Below are positions 55,196 through 64,000 of a stretch of 64,000 nucleotides of DNA, in pieces. The notes beneath the pieces were generated by a model that had not been told where the DNA came from, did not search any database, and saw only the letters and a program-made list of their open reading frames with translations. This DNA is from Larix kaempferi (taxonomy: Eukaryota; Streptophyta; Pinopsida; Pinales; Pinaceae). A program made the position numbers and the translations under genes. The stretch spans positions 5,580,001 through 5,644,000 of the forward strand of contig BSBM01000252.1 in NCBI GenBank assembly GCA_027924585.1, given 5' to 3'. Every line of letters begins with the position of its first letter. Within the stretch, counting starts at the first letter, position 1.

Positions 55196-57873
55196 CTAAG
55201 TGGAAGGCAGGCGTGGTTTGGATTGGTCCAAATCGAATGCCATTAGTTGTGAATCATTAGGGTCAATAGCACCAATGGAGGAGAGCAAAGTCTTGCACTG
55301 TGAAGGATGGTTTTTTAAGAATTCTAACGCAGACATGGCTGCGGGAGACTGGGCTAAGTCATCTACAATGTTGTAATTTGACGCAGCGCGAGCATTGGGA
55401 TTATTATTGATGCGACGAAGTGGGAAGTGAGGTGCTTTTGGGGCACCATCTAGTGGAGCCAGGGGTATACGTAATGTTTGATCATTGGGATGAGCGTTAG
55501 TGTTTTTGTCGGCGGGAGGGGCTTCAGGGGTGGAGCCATATTGGTTTAGACGGGTTTGGAGGTTGACATCAGCGGATGACATCATCAACAAGTGGTGAGT
55601 ACCTGAGTCGAACATGGGTTGATCAGGAGCGGCATAAGTGATCTGTTGTTGTGGGGGCATGTTGCCTAGAGGGGGAGCCAACGGCTGAGTGTTCACTACG
55701 CCTTGGGTTGGTAAGGGGTTTTGCAGCACCAAAGGTTGCTGCTGAGGGGGTCGGGGGTTGGGTGGCTCCTGAGGAGTCGCGTGCCCTTGGCGATGGGCAT
55801 CATCTGTCCAAAGTTGCAGAACTCGCTCCAAATGTGGGAAAGCATGTGTATAGTGTGCATAGACCCCGCAAATAGAACAAGGATGGTTTGTTCGCAGATT
55901 AGGATTTTTGGCCTGCTTGGGTGGCTAATCAGGGTTCTGGTTGGCAGGTGCCACGTTATTGTTGTCTGGGGGATTGGGAGGTTGACCACCTTGGTCTGGA
56001 GGGGGGTTGTTCCCATGGTTACGGCCTTTGCCACGGTTTTGCTGGCCCTGTTGGCGCTGGTTGTTTTGGTTCTGATGTGGATTCTATTGGGTGTATACTT
56101 TCCCATGGGTAGTAGGTGGGTTCTGGGGTTGTGCAAGTGCGGGAGCAGGCTGCGGTGGATAAAAAGTAGGGGGAGGCTGCGCAGGTGCTGAACCTTGTGG
56201 GGATTGCTGATACGTCTGCGGAGCGGGTTGTGTGTTTGTCACAGGGGCTGCCTGTGGTGGGTAATAAGCATGTTGGGCTTGAGAGGATACAGGAGCTGGT
56301 GCAGCCTGCAGGTGGTAATAGGGTTGAGGTGCAACCGGGGGGGCGTAAGCGGGGGATGCATGACCAAAGCACTGAGGTGGACATGAGGGTCTGTGGGAAT
56401 GGTGGTGATGTGCCATGGGAGCATCGAATTGGTTGCTCCGGACTGTGATGTAGCTCGGGAAAGGTCGAGGCCATGGCTAGGATGTGCTATGGAAAAGGGT
56501 TGGGGATGCAAGGCAATACGACCAATGATGCCGTTTGTGGCATGGGATGCCCCCGGTGCATCGTGTTGGGAGGAATCGCCGCGAGGGGCGTCAAGTATGA
56601 TGGTATAGAGATAACCCGACTGGGTGTAAATGAGGTCAAATTACTGGGCTTTGAGGATGGCCTCTTCTTCAGACTGGGGTCATTCGGATGCCACATCCTT
56701 GGCAATGACAGGAAGGAGGGATTTTAGAAACCAATCTAAGAAGATACGGTCGTCTAACTTAATTTTGCAGAGGCTTCCGTGTCGACGCCACTCATGAATG
56801 TGGTCAATGATGTGGGTAGCCGTGTTCTGTCTGGAAGACAGTAGGATCTAAACTCCCGCGTCATAGTAGACAGGTAACTGAAAGAACTGCAGGAAAGTTG
56901 AGGCAAGGGAAGTAAAGGTGGCATGGGTCCCATGGGGCTACTCAATGTACCTCTTAGATGCAGAGCCAGTGAAGGTGCGCTGTAACAGACGGAGGCAGAC
57001 AGAGTCGTCCACTATGGATTTGGAGGAACACCATAGATGGAAGGACATAATATGGTTCTGGGGGTGCTCACCTGCCTTGCCCTCAAACTTAGGGATGTCG
57101 GAGGGAAGCTTGGTGGGCATGTGAGGCATCATAGGGTCATTTCTGATGGGATCGTTAGTCATTCTAGCTAGGTCAGGAAGGTTGAGACTAGCCATGAATG
57201 GAAAACTAGTAGAAGGATGTGACATACTAGTGGGTTGGACTATCTTGGGGCCAATGCCCCCAAGTGTAGGGGCAGGGTTTGGGAGGTTGCCCCCAAGTGG
57301 AGGGACGAAAGTGGTATGGCATGGTCCTGCACTGCCAAGGGTAGTGTGAGTCACTAATGGAGTAGGAATAGGTATTCAAGCTACTGGAATGGGTGCAGTG
57401 ATCGGAATGGTAGATGTGGGCCCCATCGAGGGTATACCCAAAGTAGGTGTGGTGGTGGATGCTCCAGCAATGGTCCCTACAAAGAAAGGGGTGGAAGTCA
57501 CGCCAGCCATGGGGCTAGTAGGTGTAGTGTAAATGGGGTTCTCGGACTCTGCCTTAGAATCAGAGGTAAAATAAGGGGTGTCTAGCTCAAGTGACGGAGT
57601 TCTATGCCATTGACGAGTGGAGTCAAGGGACAAGGCTCGAGATCTATGATGAGTGGTATCAAGTGATGAAGATCTATGTCTATGACGGGTGGTGTCAAGT
57701 GAACCATGCTGTGGGGGCTCGCCCCGGAGGTGCCGAGAATGTCTCGGGGACTCAATGGTGATAGATGGTATCAAGTATCTGGGGGTTGTGTTGAGTGAAA
57801 AATAGCTCAAAAACCCTAATGCAACCGAGTGTGCAGAAGGAGAGCTCAAAAAATATCTCAGGCCAACAACCAA
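55196..57873 (-). pseudogene. gag: gag of element E
   Basis: N-terminus (57873-57376) holds a 12-residue repeat of SLDTTRHRHRSS type, four units near 57590-57730. The capsid domain reads LPSDIPKFEGKAGEHP, HIMSFHLWCSSKS, LLQRTFTGSASKRYIE, then past a stop YYDAG, SSRQNTATHIIDHIHEW. A long Pro/Gln/His-rich linker (56500-55900) leads to a zinc knuckle (HPCSICGVYAHYTH, 55840-55890) and the open segment 55831-55196 (NNNPNARAASNYNIVDDLAQ, matching NPNTWAASNYNVVEDLAQ of B). Several stops and frame changes. Confidence 0.82.
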
Positions 57874-59642
57874 CTGAAAACACTTACTATAACAGTTGTG
57901 CTACAATAAGTGGAGTATCAACAGAAATGGTTAGAATACCAACAAGCAGCAGGTTTCCTAAAAAATAAAAATAGTGGACTCGCTAGACCAAAAGGAGGTA
58001 AGGGAGCATGCAAACACCTAACTAAATAGTATTCTGACTCAACTAGACATATCCTCTGCAAGGTGATGAAATCCAAATCAGATAATATGGATAGTAGAGC
58101 CAAGTGGCTAAAGATATCCCCCTACCAAGAGGGACACTGGGTAGTCAATCATAGAAGAAAAACAACTAAGATACCCCGTTCATGACATGTCCAGAAAAGG
58201 TGAATTTGTCATTTGGTTCTATCGCCGCAGTATCCCCATACAGGGATACCCTGAGAACTGCGAAAGGTAGCCTTCGATTACTGAATGGATTGCGGTATTC
58301 CACTCAGGCCTCAGGAACCAATCTGGCGACTTCAACCCTCCTAGGGGAGAGGCCCTCTGATAAACTGGTTGTGACCGTGCCAAAAAATAATAGGGGATTT
58401 TGGTTCCCTAATGGACAATAGCTATGTCTCAAGTGTAAGCAACCGAGGGGTGTTATTTGGATGCCTATCCCCCCGATCCTACCTAACTACAAAAATTCTT
58501 ATGTGTTCCCCAAGTGAGGTTAGAATGTTGGTTGTGTTAAGTAGTTTTTTAAGGCTCACTTGAATTAGGTGACAAAGTGTGTGCATGTGAGATGATGAAC
58601 CCAAGTAAAAGTGCCATGGAGTGGGCAACTTTCTAACTAAAAATAACAATACAGAATTTAAACTTTGAAATGCAAAATTTTCTCTTTTTCAATTAAAATG
58701 CTAAAATTTAAAACAAAATATTCTGTAAATGGAACAAAAATAATACTGCAGAAAAGGTTGTAGGGAAGGATGGCTGCAGGCAGGATAGATGGTTGTGCAA
58801 GTGCAGAAAATATTGCAACAAAGTGCTGAGTTCAAAATAGGAAAAAAATGCAGAAAACAGACCGCGGGTTTGTGGAAAATCTGGACGGTCGGACCGCGGG
58901 GAACAACTCAACAGTTGCGAACAGGTTTGCGGGGTTTTGGCCAAAAGATGCAGTTGGGCCGCCAAAAACAGGTAGAAAGCCGTAGGTGGGTTGCAGGAAA
59001 AAGGATGAAAGCCGTAAACGGGACGCAGGAAAATGGCCGAAAGACGTTGGCGTGTTGCAGAAAAATGGCTGAAAGCCGCAGACAGGACACGGGAAAATGG
59101 CCCAAAGACGTCGGCAAGTTGTAGAAAAATGGCTGAAAGCCGCAAGCAGGATGCAGGAAAAATGGCCTAAAGACACCGGTGGGTTGCAGAAAAATGGTTG
59201 AAAGCCCGCAGGCAGGACGCAGGAAAATGGCCTAAAGACGCCGGGCGGGTTGCAGAAAAATGGCTGAAAGCCGCAGGTAGGATGCAGGAAAATGCCCTAA
59301 AGATGCCGGCGGGTTGCAGAAAGATGGCTAAAAGCCGTAGGCAAGACGCATAAAAATGGTTAACAGCCACCGTCGGATCGCGCCAAACAAGCTACTAGCC
59401 ACGGTCGGATCGCAGGTAACAGACTTGAATCCGCCGGCAGGGCACCGGAAACAGTCCAAGAGCCACGGTCGGATCACAGGTAAATGCCTAAAAAACACGG
59501 TCGGAACGCAACTGCGGGGGGTAAAAGATGCGGTTTACGGTAGCCAAAAGGGACAGCCGAAAGGAAAAAAACAGGAAAATATTGCAGAAAGTTGAAAATG
59601 CTTAAAACTATTAAAACTATAACCAGAAATTCAAAAGAAACA
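57874..59642 (-). other. Leader region of element E
   Basis: About 1.8 kb between primer site and gag, no gene. The half next to the primer site is the 63-bp repeat described separately; the rest is unremarkable. Confidence 0.65.
58955..59515. repeat. 63-bp tandem repeat in the leader of element E
   Basis: About five full units at 59028, 59091, 59154, 59220 and 59284 (GCAGGAAAATGGCC, then AAAGACG, GGGTTGCAGAAAAATGGC, GAAAGCCGCAGG). A different short array, CACGGTCGGATCGCAGGTAA, follows at 59360-59510. Open frames over 58708-59370 are repeat by-products. Confidence 0.85.
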
Positions 59643-59657
59643 CAAGCTGAGTCGCCA
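59643..59657 (-). promoter_or_regulatory. Primer-binding site of element E
   Basis: Minus strand TGGCGACTCAGCTTG four bases after the LTR end (GCTACA). Shares TGGCGACTC with element B. Confidence 0.75.
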
Positions 59658-59661
59658 AAAC

Positions 59662-60402
59662 TGTAGCTAGGGTTTTTACCCTAGCTTGTGCAAATGAGCG
59701 CCTACTAAGGAGAATGGACTCCTTACTAGCAGTTCAATAAATAGTAAATGAAAGTAATAAAACAATACAAATTCTAAACTAGAATGAGCATTAATAAACA
59801 TAACAAAAACATGAAATATGGTGAAGATCTTTCTTGTTTGTATTAAAATTTTACCTCAGGTGTAGAGGTTGGTGAAGTTCTTGCAATGGTCCAAGAGGGT
59901 TGCTCCAAACTCCAGCTTTGCTCCTTCTCTTTCTCCAAAAGGTTGGAAATGGGCCAAAAGGGGCACTCAAGGATGAAAGTAGCTCAAGGGTGAGCTAGGG
60001 TTTCGAGAGTGATTTTGGCAGAGTAAGGGTGTATTTGACTGTGAATATGAAATGAGGGGTCTCCATCACCTATTTATAGGTTTTTTGTGGTGGAGTGCTG
60101 GCCCATGGTTTTGGGAACCATATGGTTTAGGTAGCTGTATAGGGTTTTTTCCTCCTTTTTCCTCTTTTTCCTCCTTTTTTAATATTTTTTATTCCCTTTT
60201 TAGAGGGTTTTTGCTATTTTGGAGGAATTTTGGATAATTTTGGGGGGAAAGGGGGTTTTTTAGTGTTTTGGAAGCTTTTTAGGCCTTTTGGAAGCTTTTT
60301 AATGGGATTTTAAGGTTTTGAAGGTAGATATGGTAGGAAATATGGACAAACGAGTCATGTAATGGGGTAGATGAGGTAGTGATCATTTTTTGGGTGTTAA
60401 CA
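59662..60402 (-). repeat. 5' LTR of element E
   Basis: Pairs with 45365-46088. A short internal duplication (TTTTGGAAGCTTTTTAG near 60270-60300) explains most of the length difference. Confidence 0.93.
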
Positions 60403-60407
60403 TTGTC

Positions 60408-60716
60408 AAAATGCTAATTCTTATTGAAAGTGGGAGTGCGTCCTCTATAAATCAGGAAACAAGGCACCGAGCTTGGTGATCCTTTAGTCTTCTACACGTC
60501 CATCCTTTAATGACCCTGAACCTGCTCAATCACGCTTGGTTTCCATATAATTATTTTATTTGATACACATTCTAACATTCAAGAATAATCATAAAAACAA
60601 TTTCATTAAATAATTAAAGTAAAACACTTTTCCCACAATTGAGTGTGTTTCTTCGCCATTACTTGAGCTGGACTGTGGAAAAAGGATTATCAAATACCTG
60701 AAAATTGGACCCATCA
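60408..60716 (-). mobile_element. Start of the 3' LTR of element F, interrupted by element E
   Basis: Minus strand begins TGATGGGTCCAATTTTCAGG right after a purine tract (CAAGTAGGGGAGAGAA, 60717-60732). It resembles the A2 LTR start (TGTTGATGTCCAATTTTGCC). It continues beyond element E, below 45360; its far end is not resolved. Confidence 0.6.
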
Positions 60717-60729
60717 TTCTCTCCCCTAC

Positions 60730-62326
60730 TTGAAGGATTCACCCATCCTTGGGTGACTTATTCAATTCGTCTATGACCTCCCTGATATCCCATGCTACCA
60801 CCTTAGGTGTCCCTGCCTGCCTGAGATATCCAAAATTCTGATCCTCCCTGGCCCATGCTTTCCTCTCTTCCTCTTCATTAATCTGTTCTTTGAGGACTAG
60901 GGAAAGAAAGAATGGGGGATTCAGCCTCATCCCAATCCACCTGAGTTGGTTTCTTGCCAGGGATTCTTTGTAGAGTGTGGTTTTGAAAAGATCATCCTCA
61001 ACCCTGAGGGGAGAGCAGAGTTATCTTCTTTTTAGATCGTTTGCCACCCTGCTCCACCTTTCCCTGATGGACTCATTAACTTCCTTTTGTGTGCTGCGGA
61101 GTGTAATGTCAAAATGAATCACCGCCTCCTGTTGTTTTGCGAGGAGAATGGGTATCAATTCCTCATCTTAAGTGAGGATCCTGTGGTTATAGATTATTCC
61201 CTCAGGGTGAGTTGGCTCTGGTCTGATCATTAATGGGGTTTTCCATTTGGATGCAACATAGATATGGTAGTCCTGGGCTCGCTCAATTTCATGGTTCATC
61301 CACAAACACAATGCCCTTAACTGGAAATCGCCCACATATGGGTTTGGCGACCAGTTGGGCGAGCCAGAAACTACGAAATTATGCAAGAAGAACTCACTTA
61401 ATTGGTCTTTCTCCAGCTCTGTGGAGTTCAAAGATGCATCAATAAATTATTTGGGAGTGCTTACCTCTATAGGGAGACCTTTCTTCAACCTCTGGAGCTA
61501 GAATTCACCCCATTTCTCTTGTAAATAAATTGCATATACCGCCGATGGTGGTCTGAGGTCACGCAGTCTCTCATATATGCCGATAGTAGTGGAAAAAAAC
61601 ATCCTTAAATTTGATAATCTCCTGGTCTTTCTTTGCTAATTGGTTTTGTGCTTCGGCCAACTTTTCTTGCAGCACTAAATTCTTCTGCTCGTCCAGCCAG
61701 AGCTCTTCTGCATGATGCATCTTTAGGATTTGTGTCTTCTCGGCTGAGAATGGGGGAGGTGTGGCCTAACTTCCTGGCCCAATTCTTAATGATTCCAACT
61801 CATTTCTGAGCCTTTCCAATTCTACTCATGCTTCAGCGAGCTGGGAAATGACCTCAGGTTCGTCATTATGTTCTAGAGGGTTTTCCTGAAAGTTGCCTTG
61901 CTCCTGTAAGCTCTGCTCTTCTTCTTTATCCATTTCTTCTTCTGTATCTTGTTTTTTCTCTTCATTCCTTTCCTCTTCTTCATCCTCTTCTTCTTTTTCT
62001 TCTTCATCCTCTTCTTCATCTGTAGTGGGATCCTTCTGATGTATAAAAGGATCAATGTCATCATCAGACACATTGGTAATCAGGGGGTTGGGTTCCCTTT
62101 CTTTTTCCTTGGAGACTCGGATTTTAGATACCTGCATGAATCTCTTGCTGCGCCTCTTCGACCCCTGACTATTGGTAGGAATATCTGGGTCTGATTTGGG
62201 GGAGTACTCTTTGGAGTGTTTTATTTTGACCAAGATTTCGGCCACACTGTCCAAGTCAATTTTTCTTTTTGCCCCTGATACAGAGGTGGTCTTACTTTTC
62301 GATTCAGGTGGCAAGGGCATAGTCCT
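60730..62326 (-). pseudogene. aORF3: env-position extra ORF of element F, 5' part missing
   Basis: Minus strand. From 62320 it reads SGAKRKIDLDSVAEILVKIK, a basic patch (GSKRRSKRFMQVSKIRVSKE), a Glu-rich acidic block (62050-61900) and a coiled coil (LERLRNELESLR, EKLAEAQNQLAKKDQEIIKF). Past several stops comes QLSEFFLHNFVV, NPYVGDFQLRALCLWMNHEI (about 61300) and a C-terminal part ending DIREVIDELNKSPKDG at 60739, next to the polypurine tract. PYVGDFQLRA matches PYAGDVQLRA of aORF1. The expected N-terminal domain is absent because the LTR of G starts at 62327; it may lie past the window end. Confidence 0.65.
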
Positions 62327-63662
62327 TGTTGGGCTTCAATCTACTAATGCAGATCAAATCCTTAAATTTATATCAATCCAAGTTGGTAGAATTAGAGGCA
62401 TATCCAAGTATAGGGACTCAAAGCTAGACTTGTCTCAGAAATCTAGTTTATCTATGAAAGAAATCTATTAACAAACTCAGTTACTGTGATTTGAAAACAC
62501 AAAATTTCCCTTACAGGAACAACTTCATTTGATATTTCATTCACACAGCAATTCCTATGTTAAAGCAATTTGAGATAATAAAAACAATTTCAAAGTAATC
62601 CTAAATTATCCCAGCACTGAATAAATCCTAACCCTAAAATATGGATTGTAAAACTCTGCCTACTATCCCAGCATCGAATAAGCAATTTAAACATTAATTC
62701 CCTTTACAGGAAAGCATTCATAATGTGTAATTTGTTCTTAATACTCCATCATTGAATAATCAAGTAATGCACAATACATGAGATCATTCTCCAGCATACA
62801 ATCGATGAGATAACTAATCAATAAGAGAACAGAGCTTTATGACTGATTGAAAACTAATTTAACTCTTGCAAATAAGAAAATCAAATTCTACAGTAATTAA
62901 AACATACCACTGGCAACAAGCAAATCGTTTGAAGAGATTCAATAGCTCACTGGCAAATAAAAAGAAGTGTGCAGAATCGACAATGGGGGCCCTCCAATGC
63001 CTCGTTCACACACACAATTGAAGAATCACAGAGCTTTAAATTTCAAATATATTCACTATCAAATCGATCATAACAATAATGGAATAACGCAGTCTTAGAA
63101 TAGTCTGCGTTTTCAGTCTCCCAAAATCGTGATCCACGATCCAATGTTTTATGAAAATACTTATACAAATTCTTGAAACTAGAAATGCTATTGTCCTGGA
63201 AACTAATTAATGAACAATAGTCCTTGAGATCCTCTATTAGATCCATGACAATCAACAAAATCGGAACTGCCCTGCTTTTGTGTTGAGTGGTAGCACAGGT
63301 GGTCATCTTTGACCGTCTTTGACTTTCCACCTGTGAGAGCCATATCATCTATTTGTTGGAAATTCATCCATCCTTGGATAATGAGGATCTTTTCTCCATC
63401 TTTCAGTTCATGCCTAGCTGGCCTACAAGTGCTCAACTTTGGAGATATTACGGGAAGTTAGCACATCCTGTAATCCTGAATAAAAACCTTAGTTTAAATG
63501 CTCTAAAAATCTCAAAATTCAATTTGTTAACAAGCAATGACATTTATACCTTTTAACCAAAGTCTGTGGTGAATTAAAATCTTTATAAATCAGTATGAGG
63601 GTTTTATGGAGGAAAATGGAGGATATTTAGATGACAAAAAGAGGTCAAAATGGTTCCCAACA
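62327..63662 (-). mobile_element. LTR of element G (1,336 bp)
   Basis: TGTTGGG...CCCAACA ends on either strand, with a polypurine tract (CTTGGGGGAGA, 63663-63673) on its minus-strand upstream side, so it is a 3' LTR. It is joined directly to the middle of aORF3 without a primer-binding site, meaning element G inserted into element F. The second copy of the target duplication (left flank GTCCT) would lie beyond the window. Short frames inside are chance. Confidence 0.75.
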
Positions 63663-63673
63663 TCTCCCCCAAG
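63663..63673 (-). promoter_or_regulatory. Polypurine tract of element G
   Basis: Minus strand CTTGGGGGAGA before TGTTGGG; translates as LGGDVG in the frame of the preceding ORF, as in A1. Confidence 0.75.
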
Positions 63674-64000
63674 AGGAAGCTGTTGCATGTCCCCATGCCA
63701 AAAATATTTGACCCTATTTAAAACCAAAATTTTGCTGCTGATCTTCTTGCTTCTAATCTCATACTGAGACGATGCATCTGTTGAAGTTGGAGATGCATAA
63801 AGGACCTTCAGTCTCTCATACTTAGCTTTGTAGATCTTCTTCTGCTTATACCATCTGGATGCATTTTTAGAAATGTGTGTCCTCTGAATTCTCAGCTTCC
63901 GATTGTCTTTTCTCAATTTCTCATTCTTGAGCTCCAATTCCTTTATTTCAAGTTTCAACCTCTTAATCTCTTTATTGTTCTTGGAAGTTTTCTTCTTTTT
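63674..64000 (-). pseudogene. C-terminal coiled coil of an aORF (element G), partial
   Basis: Open minus-strand frame running off the window edge. Lys/Glu-rich heptads (KLEIKELELKNEKLRKDNRKL), then YKAKYERLKVLY and, at the polypurine tract, QLPLGGDVG. Matches in position the coiled coil before the tract in aORF2 (33626-33823). Cannot be judged complete or broken from here; classed with its decayed relatives. Confidence 0.55.

Larger units (their letters stand above)
45365..60402 (-). mobile_element. Element E: nested Tat-type retrotransposon with target duplication, about 15 kb
   Basis: Two LTRs (45365-46088 and 59662-60402) bounded by a perfect 5-bp duplication TTGTC (45360-45364 and 60403-60407). 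Minus-strand order: LTR, primer site, repeat-rich leader, gag, protease, zinc-knuckle linker, [RT/RNase H deleted], integrase, separate archaeal-type RNase H, antisense plant-mobile-domain-like gene, hairpin block, polypurine tract, LTR. Same architecture as element B but clearly diverged, so the two are separate families of one lineage. Confidence 0.93.

Noticed and set aside
55651-56608. Plus-strand ORFs opposite gag of element E
   Set aside because: Mirror frames of a Pro/Gln/His-rich coding strand, Gly/Val/Trp-rich as expected for such shadows.
58708-59370. Minus-strand ORFs rich in LRLSAIFLQ
   Set aside because: Translation of the 63-bp repeat; the periodicity is that of the DNA repeat.
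61826-62320. Acidic ORF as a host nuclear protein gene
   Set aside because: It continues, through decay stops, into the PYVGDFQLRA domain shared with aORF1 and ends at a polypurine tract, so it belongs to a retroelement.

Overview
The window looks like gene-poor heterochromatin of a seed plant with a large genome. I see no convincing host gene. Nearly all of it is Ty3/gypsy-type LTR retrotransposons, nested in each other and decayed. Plant lineage signatures are Athila-like reverse transcriptase/integrase, Tat-like pol with a second RNase H, plant-type primer-binding sites, and stops of the kind C-to-T decay at methylated CHG/CG sites produces (CAG to TAG, CGA to TGA). The species cannot be fixed from this sequence; very long elements would suit a gymnosperm or another giant genome. 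Letters A1 to H are my own labels. || LAYOUT. 1-8434 (+): end of Athila-type element A1 (integrase, 42-bp minisatellite, large env-position ORF 'aORF1', polypurine tract, 2.6-kb LTR). That LTR runs straight into a primer-binding site and gag-PR-RT-RNase H of a second Athila-type element, A2 (8438-13254), so A1 and A2 share one LTR. A2 is split at the RNase H/integrase border by Tat-type element B (13255-28332, minus strand, two ~1-kb LTRs). A2 resumes with integrase (28333-29623), a spacer holding a degenerate 5S rRNA-like sequence, aORF2 and its 3' LTR (33888-36611). 36612-40626 (+): remnant of Tat-type element C, itself interrupted. 40627-42050: LTR plus initiator-Met primer site of element D. 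42060-44290: four tandem arrays around a copia-like LTR (H, minus). 45365-60402 (minus): Tat-type element E, with LTRs and a perfect 5-bp target duplication (TTGTC), carrying an in-frame deletion of RT/RNase H and a solo LTR with its own duplication (AGGTG). E sits in the LTR of element F (minus), whose aORF3 (60730-62326) is cut by the LTR of element G (62327-63662), with the end of G's own aORF at the right edge. || MOST INTERESTING. B and E share the same non-standard architecture: gag, protease, RT, RNase H, integrase, stop, then a separate archaeal-type RNase H ORF, then on the OPPOSITE strand a plant-mobile-domain-like gene. That antisense gene has a GT-AG intron at the same position and phase in both copies, followed by a conserved block of hairpins and stem-loop repeats up to the 3' LTR. 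A1, A2, F and G share another non-retroviral gene in the env position, with a conserved N-terminal domain, repeat/acidic middle, coiled coil and a C-terminus that reads into the polypurine tract.
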